NCBI GenBank assembly: GCA_963752915.1
Contig: CAVVZZ010000010.1
Span: 124,001-188,000, forward strand
DNA from: DATJPR01 sp963752915
Lineage (GTDB): Bacteria > Bacteroidota > Ignavibacteria > UBA10030 > UBA6906
DNA length: 64,000 nucleotides
Direction: 5' to 3'
The notes under the pieces are model-generated. The model was not told where the DNA came from and searched no databases. It was given only the letters and a program-made list of their open reading frames with translations. The position numbers and the translations under genes were made by a program. Shown here piece by piece: positions 33,401-41,851 of this stretch (position 1 is its first letter; every line of letters starts with the position of its first letter).

Positions 33401-35856
33401 TGGAGGAAAAATATCTGCCGAATGTCTACATCAGTGCGGTCCTCTTCCGGAAGATCAAGGAGCTCGACATCCCGCTCCTCGCCGGCCATGGGTTCGTTCC
33501 GCTCATGGTGGAAAAGAAATCCAACAAGCTTGAGCTGACGATCACCGCGCCGGCGTCGATCCGGCCCCGGACAAAACAGACCATCACCATCACGGTCCCG
33601 GGGGAAAAGAATATCGCGCTGACACTCGCTGCCGTCGACGAGGGGATACTCCAGCTGAAGAACTACAGGACGCCTGACCCGTACGGCTATTTTTACGCGA
33701 GGAAGGCGCTCGCGACCGACACGTACGACTTCTTCCGGGATCTCATCCCCGAGGCGAAGAAGCTGCTCAGCAGCACCGGCGGCAGCGACGCGGAGCTCGG
33801 CAGGCACGTCAACCCGTTGAGCGTTCAACGAGTGAAGCCGGTCGCCTTCTGGTCGGGGATCAAGCACACGAACTCCGCCGGCGAAGTGCAGATTGAGTTG
33901 AACATCCCCGACTTCAACGGCGAGATCCGGCTCATGGCGGTGGCGTACAAAGGAGACCGGTTCGGATCCGCGCAACAGGCGCTGACGGTCGCCGATCCGA
34001 TCGTCATCACGCCGGCGCTCCCGCGATTCCTCAGCCCCGGCGATTCCCTGTCCATGGCGATCACGGCCTTCAATACCACGGCGCGCGCGGCGGACCTCCG
34101 CTTTGCGGTGCGAACCGAGGGCGGGATCATGCTGACGGTCCCTCCCCCCTCGCTTTCTGTCGGGCCCAATCAGGAGCAGTTTGCCCTTGCCGGACTCCGT
34201 GCCACGCAGCGTCTCGGAAAGGCGTCCGTCATCGTCACCACGACTTCGCCGGAAGGCGAGATCGAATCCAGGACGGATCTTCCCGTGCGCCCCTCGTCTC
34301 CGCTTGTGACCGAGACCGTCACAGGGGCAATTGAGGCCGGTCGGTCGGTGCAACATCAGGTCCCGGACGTTTATTATCCGGAGGGCCGCCGGGCGTACGT
34401 GACAATCAGTCCATTCCCGGTCGCGAATTTCGCAGGACGGCTCAAGGACCTTGTCGGATATCCGTATGGCTGTCTTGAGCAGATCGTATCGCGCGCGTTC
34501 CCCCAGATCTACCTCCGGGATATTGCGGCGATCATGGCTCCGAACGCGCTTGCGAACGGAAGCCCGATGTATTTTGTGAACGAAGCCATCGGCATCCTCG
34601 GGTCGTTGCAGACTCCCGACGGATCGTTCGTCTACTGGCCCGGAGGCTCCTATGGCAATCCCTGGGCAACCGTGTATGCGACGCATTTCCTTGTCGAGGC
34701 GCGGAAGGCCGGATATGCCGTTCCGGACGGTGTATTAAAATCCGCACTCGGTGCCATCGTCGCCCAGGCCCGAAGCCGCAAAACAATGGACTACTATTAT
34801 TGGGAGCAGGGAAAAACCGTTGTCAGGAGGATCGCCGACAAGAGCGCGGTCTATGCGCTGTACGTCCTCGCTGCGGCATCGGCACCCGATCGCGCGTTGA
34901 TGGACTTCTACCGGGGCGATCAAGCGCTCCTCACCCTGGATACGCGGGCGATGCTGGCGGCTGCGTATGCGCTCAGTGGCGACCGTCGCACATACGGTGA
35001 GTTGATGCCTGACAAATTCACGGTGGAGCAGGCCGCACGAACGACCGGTGACGATTTCGATTCACCGATTCGTGCGAACGCCATCGTCCTGAACATGCTT
35101 CTCGAAACCGATCTGAACAATGTCAATATCCCTCGCTACATGGACTACTTGTCGCAGCGCTACAAAGAGGACTACTGGTTCAGTACGCAGGATGATGCAT
35201 TCACCCTCCTTGCATTTGGAAAGGCGGCGCGGATGGCTGCCGCTGCAAAGATCACCGGGACCGTGAAGGCCGGTTCCAAGGAGTATGCGTACAAGGGAGG
35301 AAGCCAGAGGTTCGACGTCGATCCGTTCGGAAGCTCGGTCACGATCTCAACCCAGGGCGAAGGGCGGGCGTATTATTCCATCGTCACGGAAGGCATCCGT
35401 ACCGACGGGCAGGTAAAACCGGAGGACCGGAACCTGCAGGTCCGGCGGGAATTCCTGGACCGCGCCGGGAACGCGCTCAACATCTCCTCCCTCAAACAAA
35501 ATGACCTGGTGATCGTTCGCGTCCGGCTGGTCTCGCCCGTCGACAGGCTCGACAATATCGCGATCAGCGATTTGCTGCCGGCCGGGTTTGAACTCGAAAA
35601 CCCCCGCCTTACAGAGATGGCGTCGTATCCCTTCGTGAAAGACGCGATGGCCCCTGAGTATCTGGACGTCCGCGATGACAGGATCAATTTCTTCACGAGC
35701 TTCCATCCGGGCGGAAACAAACAACAGCTGTTTTACTACGCGATGCGTGCGGTATCGCCGGGAAGATTTGTCTATGCCCCGATCGTGGCCGGAGCGATGT
35801 ACAACGGGGAATATCATTCCGTGAGCGGAGGAGGGACGGTGACGGTGGGAAGATAG
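30427..35856 (+). CDS. Bacterial alpha-2-macroglobulin lipoprotein
   Basis: An 1809-residue periplasmic protease-trapping protein. It has a lipoprotein signal (LIALSC, Cys near residue 19), MG-type beta-sandwich domains through the first two thirds, and the thioester motif YGCLEQ (Cys1349) in the alpha-alpha toroid. A receptor-like C-terminal region ends in a short MG domain. A bait-type Tyr/Asp-rich stretch YYDYDYSDDESDDS sits near residue 390. It follows pbpC by 50 nt. The pair is thought to repair and defend the wall after outer-membrane damage. The length is typical of the bacterial YfhM-like class, with the thioester kept. Confidence 0.95.
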   Translation: MRANRTASIALIVCLIALSCSTQDATKLRITSPLPSGIVARDTVLGFTFSRGMVPPDSLNTWTMTPLVEFSPAIPGKFVWQDTTRLLFSPDGPLPGDAKITGRFNTALLVGLAKASGFSGTDEFQISTMPFTLRGAEFFYDRLSETRQVGIKANLEFSYAVNPQDLPARLTVTVDGATQQGVRVMTTERNRIIPVELGTVTQMDKDRKISVALAADLLSPETNTKITQDKPFEFTLPALGELKIYGHEAGFDGVDGYIMVRTSQEVDPSTVKSFIRLDPNVDFSVSATGSSFTLRGKFQPGTTMKMTIAEGLESYLGGKTQSPYEADVFIGSVPPSFRFGSASGVYMLLGGEKKLEIVTVNLPKLLVKVSQVFQNNLVYFVQNGRYYDYDYSDDESDDSPASRRKYRYYVGNYGRLLSLDTMMIAGPDNQQVSSYLNLDKYMHTGYKGFYLIEISNPAESWRSTSKLVSVSDLAIISKRSPDNAMVFVTSLETAKPVSGALVSMVSTNNQVVVSGKTDGDGVARFTELQSKSKDFPLQLVTAELDNDFNFLTFDDYRVETSRFDVGGKHDNNTVYDALMYGDRNLYRPGETVVVSGIIRNLTESLPASMPVRLRIISPRGSTIGDQQLTLNADGSFETTFPTRPASLTGEYQFELYAGNGTYLASYKASVEEFMPDRLRVNLTPSRERAKAGESLQYQLSAHNFFGPPAAGKSWQFEGSFDPIPYVSKAYPAFRFSNDAVKPTAMQPVTEEGKTDQNGGAAFTIDVPEDLQTQGMVRLRARVAVFDESGRPVYQGAQTILDPRTFYLGVHNTGPYYISPGVPQKIQIVAVDPADKPINGFRARISVIRYEWHSVLRQYGSDKALRYVSERREIPERNDVVTVSDGPAEFSYAVQRSGEYVVRVSKDGDAGFNEFRFYSYSWGSTDVTSFQVDPEARVDIVLDKAVYAPGDKAHVLFQTPFPGTMLVTVERNGVLNYHYLDVVNNAATLDLPVEEKYLPNVYISAVLFRKIKELDIPLLAGHGFVPLMVEKKSNKLELTITAPASIRPRTKQTITITVPGEKNIALTLAAVDEGILQLKNYRTPDPYGYFYARKALATDTYDFFRDLIPEAKKLLSSTGGSDAELGRHVNPLSVQRVKPVAFWSGIKHTNSAGEVQIELNIPDFNGEIRLMAVAYKGDRFGSAQQALTVADPIVITPALPRFLSPGDSLSMAITAFNTTARAADLRFAVRTEGGIMLTVPPPSLSVGPNQEQFALAGLRATQRLGKASVIVTTTSPEGEIESRTDLPVRPSSPLVTETVTGAIEAGRSVQHQVPDVYYPEGRRAYVTISPFPVANFAGRLKDLVGYPYGCLEQIVSRAFPQIYLRDIAAIMAPNALANGSPMYFVNEAIGILGSLQTPDGSFVYWPGGSYGNPWATVYATHFLVEARKAGYAVPDGVLKSALGAIVAQARSRKTMDYYYWEQGKTVVRRIADKSAVYALYVLAAASAPDRALMDFYRGDQALLTLDTRAMLAAAYALSGDRRTYGELMPDKFTVEQAARTTGDDFDSPIRANAIVLNMLLETDLNNVNIPRYMDYLSQRYKEDYWFSTQDDAFTLLAFGKAARMAAAAKITGTVKAGSKEYAYKGGSQRFDVDPFGSSVTISTQGEGRAYYSIVTEGIRTDGQVKPEDRNLQVRREFLDRAGNALNISSLKQNDLVIVRVRLVSPVDRLDNIAISDLLPAGFELENPRLTEMASYPFVKDAMAPEYLDVRDDRINFFTSFHPGGNKQQLFYYAMRAVSPGRFVYAPIVAGAMYNGEYHSVSGGGTVTVGR

Positions 35857-35871
35857 CGGGGGAATATCGTG

Positions 35872-36004
35872 GAGTAGGACGTATGACGTAAGACGTAGGA
35901 CGTAAGGAGAAAGATGGTGCCCGTCGTCTGTCGACTACGGGGCTGCAATTGAAAACATATCGCTTTCTTCATACGTCATACATCATACATCCTACGTCCT
36001 ACTC
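35872..36004. repeat. Inverted pair of GAGTAGGACGTA repeats
   Basis: GAGTAGGACGTA at 35872-35883 is repeated exactly in reverse at 35993-36004. Each arm continues inwards with degenerate TATGACGTA/AAGACGTAGG units (right arm CATACGTCATACATCATACATCC). The 133-bp stretch fills the gap between the alpha-2-macroglobulin and LiaF-like genes. Confidence 0.75.
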
Positions 36005-36061
36005 AATGCTATTCCGCGATAAAGGTGTACATTGATATGTCGGAACAACAGAAAGAGCATC

Positions 36062-36268
36062 ATGGACGATGAGCGATCAGACCAACGGGAGCGGCGGAAG
36101 TTGCGTCGGGAGTCCTGGCGGAGCCGCGGGGTGGGCGGCATTGCCCTTATTGTGCTCGGGGCATTGCTCCTGTTGCACAACTTCTACCCCTGGTTCCGGT
36201 TTGAAGACTACTGGCCGGTGATCCTGATCGCGATCGGGATCGTTATGATCGTACGGTCGCGCGACTGA
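36062..36268 (+). CDS. Small LiaF/LiaI-type transmembrane-region protein
   Basis: A 68-residue protein: a charged N-terminal half (DDERSDQRERRKLRRESWRS) followed by two hydrophobic segments joined by NFYPWFRFEDYWPV. The motif G-x-x-L-I-x-x-G-x-L-L-L-x-x-N and W-P-V-I-L-I-x-I-G is that of the DUF5668/LiaF transmembrane region. The ATG at 36062 is the family-like start. It lies 58 nt before a larger protein with the same kind of membrane region, so the two probably act together in sensing the envelope. Confidence 0.75.
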   Translation: MDDERSDQRERRKLRRESWRSRGVGGIALIVLGALLLLHNFYPWFRFEDYWPVILIAIGIVMIVRSRD

Positions 36269-36326
36269 GCATTTCAACGGCAGGATGAACATCCAGGCGA
36301 CACTATCCATTTGCGTGTGAGCAACC

Positions 36327-37223
36327 ATGTCTCCATTTCGACTCTACGTCAGTTCATTCCTTATCGGGCTCGGGGTGTTTCTTCTTCTCGATCGGTTCGG
36401 CTTGTCGCCCGCGCAGTGGCTGTTGTTCAGCAGGGTATGGCCGTTCGCGCTGGTTCTCCTTGGAGTCTGGATCCTGGACCGGGGCCGGAGACTTGGAACG
36501 ATCCCGATCGCTCTTCTCGGCCTGGTTTGTGCATCCTTCCTCGGGATCTTTATCGACTGGATTTCCGGACAGCCGGAGCTCCCCCGCGTGTACCCGCATG
36601 ATGAGGCGGTGTTCGCCCGGCCGATGGACGATTCCATCAGCAGGGGATCGTTCCGACTCGAAGCGGGAGCAGGCACATATGTCGTGGAAGCCCCGACCGA
36701 ACTTCTCCTTGATGCGGCGGTGCATTCAAGTGCGGGTCAGTTTGTCCTGAACGCCGAACGGATCGAACGGAGCGAGGATCTTCGCTTAATCCAGGAAGGA
36801 AGGCGTTCGTCATGGTTGTTCACCCGGCTGGGGAACCGCGTCCGCGTGAAATTCAACCCCGGAATTCCGTGGGAGTTCCGATTCTCCACGGGGGCGTCAC
36901 GATTGGATCTCGACCTCTCTCCGTATCGTGTCGAGCGGGTATCGATCGAATCGGGCGTTTCGGATATCCGCCTGCGCCTCGGAGACAGATCGTCCGACAC
37001 GCGTTGTTCGATCATTGCCGGTGCGTCGTCGATTCGGATATTTGTCCCGCGGACAACGGCGTGCGAGATCGACGCCGACACGCCGCTCTCCCATAAAAAC
37101 TTCAAGGATTTCGATCGATTTCCGGGGGGAAGGTACAGGACAGAGAACTTCTCAACCGCAGCAAATAAAGTGTTTGTGAGTATCGAGGCGGGAGTATCGA
37201 GCCTCTCGGTGACCCGGTACTAG
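36327..37223 (+). CDS. LiaF-like envelope protein (membrane region plus toast-rack domain)
   Basis: A 298-residue protein. Residues about 5-80 hold three to four membrane segments with the LiaF-type patterns LIGLGVFLLLDRFG and VWPFALVLLGVWILDRGRR. The rest is a repetitive beta structure (DLRLIQ.., SIESGVSDIRLRLG, SIIAGASSIRIFVP, SIEAGVSSLSV), the ladder seen in toast-rack/DUF2154-like domains. In Firmicutes LiaF restrains the LiaRS two-component system, but no kinase or regulator gene is adjacent here. A role in envelope stress near pbpC/alpha-2-macroglobulin is plausible from context only. Confidence 0.7.
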   Translation: MSPFRLYVSSFLIGLGVFLLLDRFGLSPAQWLLFSRVWPFALVLLGVWILDRGRRLGTIPIALLGLVCASFLGIFIDWISGQPELPRVYPHDEAVFARPMDDSISRGSFRLEAGAGTYVVEAPTELLLDAAVHSSAGQFVLNAERIERSEDLRLIQEGRRSSWLFTRLGNRVRVKFNPGIPWEFRFSTGASRLDLDLSPYRVERVSIESGVSDIRLRLGDRSSDTRCSIIAGASSIRIFVPRTTACEIDADTPLSHKNFKDFDRFPGGRYRTENFSTAANKVFVSIEAGVSSLSVTRY

Positions 37224-37270
37224 GCGATGTCGTTTCGGCGCAGGCCGTAATGGCGGCACATGCGTTCGCA

Positions 37271-37762
37271 CTAGGGGTGTTTTTCCTCGAAGACCCCCAA
37301 CTTCTTGTTCTTCTTCACGTTGTCCCACGTAAAGTGCCTTCCGTTCATCGCGATATAGACGCCATGTGGCAATGACTGAGCGAATGCGAGGGCGCTCCCC
37401 AAATTAAAAAACCCGTCCGAACTGCCGAACTTGTACGGGATCATCGCGCCGGTCATTACGATCGTCTTCGCAAGCGCCGATTGGCCGAGCAGGCGGGCGG
37501 TGATTTCCATCGTGTCCGTCCCGTGCGTGATCACGAGGCGATCCTCTGCACAAGTCTTGCATGCATGCAGGATATGGTCGCGGTCCCTGTCGGACATCTC
37601 CAGACTGTCGATCATCATCAGCGTGGTGACCGCAACGACGACCTTGTTTCGCGCCAGCGTCAACATCTCCGGGACATGTGTCTGCTTGAAGAACAGTGTT
37701 CCTTCGAGCTCGTTGTATTCCTTGTCGAAGGTCCCGCCCGTTACAATCACGCGCACAGACAT
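37271..37762 (-). CDS. Stand-alone asparaginase N-terminal-domain protein
   Basis: A 163-residue protein that matches only the N-terminal domain of type I/II L-asparaginases. It has IVTGGTFDKEYNE (first catalytic Thr near residue 10), VITHGTDTMEITARLL (Thr-Asp of the second triad near residue 80) and KTIVMTGAMIPYKFGSSDGFFNLGSAL (in parts). Complete asparaginases are about 330 residues with a second domain that completes the active site at the dimer interface. The ending GVFEEKHP and a normal stop suggest a settled short form rather than a truncation. Activity may be altered or absent. It is last in a minus-strand group with TPR and MFS genes. Confidence 0.82.
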   Translation of the reverse strand: MSVRVIVTGGTFDKEYNELEGTLFFKQTHVPEMLTLARNKVVVAVTTLMMIDSLEMSDRDRDHILHACKTCAEDRLVITHGTDTMEITARLLGQSALAKTIVMTGAMIPYKFGSSDGFFNLGSALAFAQSLPHGVYIAMNGRHFTWDNVKKNKKLGVFEEKHP

Positions 37763-37818
37763 AGTCGTGTCTCTCGTAGCGTGGATAACATGCCGATTCA
37801 GGTCCCGCCGGATAGCTC

Positions 37819-38772
37819 CTAACGCGAAAGTTCCTTCAAGCGATCTTGTGCCGTCTCAGCGTTCGTACCCTCCTGTGTGCCCTCAAGATACTTTTTGTAA
37901 TATGCGAGCGCATTCGTTTTCTCCCCCTTTGCGTCGTACGATCGAGCGGCGCCGAACAATGACGGCGGGTACGCCGGGTTCATCGACAGCGCCTTCAGGT
38001 AGTTCGCCAGCGCGGAGTCGATATCGCCTTTCGCAGTGTAACCGTCGCCCAGACTGTCATAGCTGTTGGGATCCTTCGGGAATCTGGTTGCGTACTGCGT
38101 AAATTGCGCAATTGCTTCATCAGGGCGCTTCAATGTGATATAGAGGTAGCCGAGAAGGTTGTAAGGAGACGACCGTGTCGGATCTGCCTGGATCGCGGCG
38201 AGATACTCCCGCTCGGCGCTCTCATAATCCTTCTCGTATGCGGCAATCTGTCCTGAGGCGAGGTAACCTGCAGAGGCGTTACGCTTCAGCAGTTCCGCAG
38301 CGTGGTCTTTTGCTTTTGCGACACTCCCGCCGGCGATCCCGGGTGCCATCAAATAAAAGTTGATGAGACCGACCCGATATGAAGGAATGTCTGGGGCGAG
38401 TTCGACCGCTCGAAGGAATTCCGCCTTGACTTTTCCCGCATACGAGAGTTTTGAGAAAATGCTCGCTCGCTGTGCCTGGACGCCATAGAGTCTGCCGAGC
38501 GTGAAATGATAATCCGCGTTGTCGGGGACGAGTGCGACGGATTTCTCCAGCTGTTCCTCTGCGGCGTCATATTCGCGAAACTGGTTTCCCAGAAGCGATC
38601 CGAAGAGATAGTGCGCATAGCCGTCGGACGGATCGCGTGAGACAATGGCGTCAAGAGCAGTTCTTGCTTCGTCATACCGCCGCGCATCGATGAGCTTCTT
38701 TGCGTCGTCAACAGTCCCCTGCGCGAACGCGCCCGCAGCAACAAACAGAAGAGAGAAGAACAGTGACTTCAT
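37819..38772 (-). CDS. Secreted TPR-repeat protein
   Basis: A 317-residue protein with a signal peptide (MKSLFFSLLFVAAGAFAQ) and about eight tetratricopeptide repeats. Examples are AKKLIDARRYDEARTALDAI near residue 25, YLYITLKRPDEAIAQFTQYA near 215 and LGDGYTAKGDIDSALANYLKA near 252. It is a periplasmic helical scaffold with no catalytic motif. The ATG at 38772 is followed by a textbook signal sequence; the open frame upstream is the shadow of the MFS gene. It lies 53 nt after the MFS permease gene and is probably co-transcribed with it. Confidence 0.85.
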   Translation of the reverse strand: MKSLFFSLLFVAAGAFAQGTVDDAKKLIDARRYDEARTALDAIVSRDPSDGYAHYLFGSLLGNQFREYDAAEEQLEKSVALVPDNADYHFTLGRLYGVQAQRASIFSKLSYAGKVKAEFLRAVELAPDIPSYRVGLINFYLMAPGIAGGSVAKAKDHAAELLKRNASAGYLASGQIAAYEKDYESAEREYLAAIQADPTRSSPYNLLGYLYITLKRPDEAIAQFTQYATRFPKDPNSYDSLGDGYTAKGDIDSALANYLKALSMNPAYPPSLFGAARSYDAKGEKTNALAYYKKYLEGTQEGTNAETAQDRLKELSR

Positions 38773-38825
38773 GGCGTCTCCCGGCAAATGAAGGAATCCT
38801 GCAGAATGGGCCTGACGACAGCTCC

Positions 38826-40241
38826 TTACGTTGCCTCCTCGTATTTCACCTTGAATCCCCTCGTCATCCACTTCCGCGCCAGGAGAAGGCCGACCGGCGT
38901 CATAACGGCGATGAATCCGTAGATGAGCCACATGGTTTCGGTGTGCAGTTGTGACGCAGGCACTCCTGCGGGGCAGAACTTCTCGAGGAACCATCCCGAA
39001 TAAAGGCTCACCACGACCTTTGTCAGGAACCACGGGAATTGGCCGATCCCCATATAGATCCCGGTCATTTCCTTCGGGGCGATCTCCGCAACCCATTGGA
39101 GGAACCGGGCGGACCAGATCGCCTCGCCGAGCGTCATGAGAATCAGAAATGCGAACAGCGTCACAATATTCGGTCCAAGAACCAGGAGAAACGTCGGCGC
39201 TCCCATGACGAATGTTCCGATGATCATCATCGTGTAGGTGTCTCGCTTTGCCGTCAGGGCGGTCATCACCGGGGTGAGGATGAAGATCAGCAGGGGGCTG
39301 AAGTTCACGAAGAATTCGTAGTTGTCGCTGACCACGCCGGTGAACGCGCGACTGCAGTATTGCGGAAGCGTCAACCAATTATGGGCGAACAGGGTCTGGA
39401 CCGGGACGAGAATGAAGATGAAGTACAAAAACCGGGTGTCTTTCAGGGGGAAATGTGCAATATAGAATTTGATCCGCTCGGTGACGGGCTTTTCCTTTTC
39501 GACGGGCGCTTGCGATTCTTCCACCGTCATCGACTGGGTGCGTGCCCGCTGCATCGCCTTCTTCGTGAGGAGGAACACGATCACGGCGATGCCGAGCGCC
39601 GTTAGTGCAACATAGACCCAGAAGACGCCGGGGATGCCGAATTCCCGCCGGACCGGCGGGGAGATCAATCCCGGGAGAAATCCGCCGAGGTTCATCAAGG
39701 CGTAGAGCATGGCGTAGCCCATGGCGGCGGTCTTCGGCGTCGTAAAGAGTTTGACCGCTGCATAACAGGCAGGCTGGTAGATCCCGTAGCCCAGCACGAT
39801 CCAGAGGATCCCGCCCATTGCGACAAGGTGCGGTCCCGACCACATTCCCCGGCTCGCAGCGACGCCGGGGCTGATCGTAAGCAGAATTCTGCCGACGAGC
39901 ATGAGGGCGAGTGAAAGGATCAAAGCGCGGCGCGGACCGACAAGATCCACCGTCGCGCCCAACAGCAGCATCGCGAGGGTGATTCCGGCCGTAAGGACAC
40001 CGACCATGTGCCCGGCGTCCACGTCCGATAACCCGATGTAGTCGTTGAAAAAGATTGCCAGCAGACCCACCACTCCGAAATATGTCAGCCCTTCCAGCAC
40101 GTACGAGATGTTGATCGCTGTCAGGGCCTGCGAGGAACGGAAGAGATCGGCGAACGGTTGTCGTAGTTCGTCGAGTGTCTGCCTGAAGATCGAAGGTTTT
40201 TGCGCGGGAGCCGGAGCGGGGAGAGGTTCTTGCATTTCCAT
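38826..40241 (-). CDS. MFS permease (POT-like)
   Basis: A 471-residue inner-membrane transporter with about 12 to 14 helices. The first helix has VLEGLTYFGVVGLLAIFF, which recalls the E-x-x-E-R-F-x-Y-Y-G motif of proton-coupled oligopeptide transporters, and the loop DLVGPRRALILSLALMLVG is the MFS loop 2-3 signature. A Gln/Glu/Lys-rich cytosolic loop joins the halves. The ATG at 40241 precedes MEMQEPLPAPAPA. It is divergent from an SSS permease and next to the peptidoglycan-recycling genes, so import of muropeptides or dipeptides is a reasonable guess but unproven. Confidence 0.85.
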   Translation of the reverse strand: MEMQEPLPAPAPAQKPSIFRQTLDELRQPFADLFRSSQALTAINISYVLEGLTYFGVVGLLAIFFNDYIGLSDVDAGHMVGVLTAGITLAMLLLGATVDLVGPRRALILSLALMLVGRILLTISPGVAASRGMWSGPHLVAMGGILWIVLGYGIYQPACYAAVKLFTTPKTAAMGYAMLYALMNLGGFLPGLISPPVRREFGIPGVFWVYVALTALGIAVIVFLLTKKAMQRARTQSMTVEESQAPVEKEKPVTERIKFYIAHFPLKDTRFLYFIFILVPVQTLFAHNWLTLPQYCSRAFTGVVSDNYEFFVNFSPLLIFILTPVMTALTAKRDTYTMMIIGTFVMGAPTFLLVLGPNIVTLFAFLILMTLGEAIWSARFLQWVAEIAPKEMTGIYMGIGQFPWFLTKVVVSLYSGWFLEKFCPAGVPASQLHTETMWLIYGFIAVMTPVGLLLARKWMTRGFKVKYEEAT

Positions 40242-40354
40242 ACGGTAGTTTACGCACCACTTCCGCGAATTGCAAGAATGGGGGGAGAAATCGCGGCAGT
40301 CTATTTGGAAATGGTCACGGGCGTATGTACATTGCGTGCACCGCAAATCCCACC

Positions 40355-41824
40355 ATGGGCTTTTCAATCCTCGACTACTGCATTGTTGGTGTGTATCTTC
40401 TCGGAGTGACCGCCGCCGGGATCTATCTTTCCGGAAGACAGCGCACCGTGCTTGAGTACTTCCTTGGAGGGAGGTCTCTCTCCTGGTGGCTCGTCGGCTG
40501 CTCGATTGCCGCAGGAGAGACCAGCGCTCTTACGGTCATCAGCGTCCCGGGGATCGCCTACACCGGGTCCATGCACTTCCTGCAATTGGTGTTCGGGTAC
40601 TTTATCGGGCGGATGGTGGTCTGTTTCTACTTTATCCCTGCGTACTACCGGGGGGAACTTGAGACCGCTTATGATTATCTCGGGAAGCGGTTCGGCATGT
40701 CCCTCCGGAGATTTTCGTCCTCGGTCTTCATTGTCACACGCGTCCTTGCGTCGGGCGTGCGCCTCTTCGCGACGGCGATTCCGATTCATATGATCACCGG
40801 GATGAGCTACGTCAACAGCATCCTGCTGATCGGCGCATTTACGCTGCTCTATACCGCTGTGGGAGGACTTCGCGCAGTCGTCGCGATGGACGTCGTGCAA
40901 CTCGTCATCTATCTGGGCGGCGCAGGTGCGGCGTTCCTGCTGATACTCTCACACGTACCAGGGGGCTGGGGAGGAATCGTCGCCATCGCCGGCTCCGGCA
41001 AGTTTGAGATCGTGAATCCTGGTTTGCAGGGATCATGGTCCGCCTTCTTCAGTACTCCCTATACCATCGTCGGCGGTGTGATCGGCGGTGCCTTCCTCTC
41101 AATGGCCTCGCACGGAACGGATCAGCTCATCGTGCAACGCCTCCTTGCCTGCTCCTCCAAAAGGGAAAGCCAGAAGGCGTTGATGCTCGATGCAACGCTG
41201 ATCGTACTGCAGTTTGCATTCTTTCTCGTGCTCGGAATCGGCCTTTTCGCGTATTACCATGGGGCATCGGTCCGTCAGTTGGGACTGTCGACGTCGGATG
41301 AGCTGTTCCCATATTTTATCATTCATGACCTCCCGTTCGGACTTGCGGGCCTCATGATTGCCGGCATCATTGCGTCGGCGATGGGGACGTTGTCGACGTC
41401 CATCACCGCGCTCGCCTCATCGACATACCTCGATATCGTAAAACCGTTGCGTCGCGGCGCGCCTGCGACGCCGCCTGTCGAAATGCGGTGGTCGCGGGGA
41501 CTGACGCTCGTCTGGGGAATCGCGTTGATCGGCGGGGCCATGATGTTTACGCAGACCAAAGATCCCGTTGTCGAGCTCGGGCTGAGCATTGCGTCGTTCA
41601 CGTACGGCGCCCTTCTGGGGACGTTCTTCCTCGGCCTGTTGTTCCGGCGAACGGACGCTCTTGATGCCTATGCAGGATTCATTGCATCGATTCTCGTCAT
41701 GATTGCGATTCTCCGTTTCACAATGATCGCCTATACCTGGCACACCGTTATCGGTTGCTCCGTCGCACTCGTCGTGGGAAACATCAGGCCCCTCTGGAAC
41801 CGGTTCGGTGCGCCAAGTAACTGA
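40355..41824 (+). CDS. Sodium:solute symporter (SSS), candidate amino-sugar importer
   Basis: A 489-residue, 13-helix inner-membrane symporter. It has EYFLGGRSLSWWLVGCSIAAGETSALT (in parts), the SSS GGRS-W-x-x-x-G motif, the glycine-rich GGLRAVVAMDVVQLVIYLGGA, and GTLSTSITALASSTYLDI for the Na+ site. The ATG at 40355 gives MGFSILDY. In Tannerella forsythia an SSS-type protein (MurT) imports N-acetylmuramate beside MurK and MurQ; here the gene is followed by SpoIID/LytB, a HIT-like protein, NamZ and a MurK-like kinase. I therefore propose MurNAc or a related anhydro or amino sugar as substrate, inferred from context. Confidence 0.88.
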   Translation: MGFSILDYCIVGVYLLGVTAAGIYLSGRQRTVLEYFLGGRSLSWWLVGCSIAAGETSALTVISVPGIAYTGSMHFLQLVFGYFIGRMVVCFYFIPAYYRGELETAYDYLGKRFGMSLRRFSSSVFIVTRVLASGVRLFATAIPIHMITGMSYVNSILLIGAFTLLYTAVGGLRAVVAMDVVQLVIYLGGAGAAFLLILSHVPGGWGGIVAIAGSGKFEIVNPGLQGSWSAFFSTPYTIVGGVIGGAFLSMASHGTDQLIVQRLLACSSKRESQKALMLDATLIVLQFAFFLVLGIGLFAYYHGASVRQLGLSTSDELFPYFIIHDLPFGLAGLMIAGIIASAMGTLSTSITALASSTYLDIVKPLRRGAPATPPVEMRWSRGLTLVWGIALIGGAMMFTQTKDPVVELGLSIASFTYGALLGTFFLGLLFRRTDALDAYAGFIASILVMIAILRFTMIAYTWHTVIGCSVALVVGNIRPLWNRFGAPSN

Positions 41825-41851
41825 ATTGTGAATCTTGTACATTACAAGCGT

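Noticed and set aside
33208..34686. A 492-codon minus-strand frame inside the alpha-2-macroglobulin gene
   Set aside because: Antisense shadow of a complete, well-recognised gene with the thioester motif on the plus strand.
40296..40324. TCTATTTGG near 40300 as a promoter of the SSS permease
   Set aside because: One base off the TAnnTTTG box and no convincing upstream element, so not listed as a feature.
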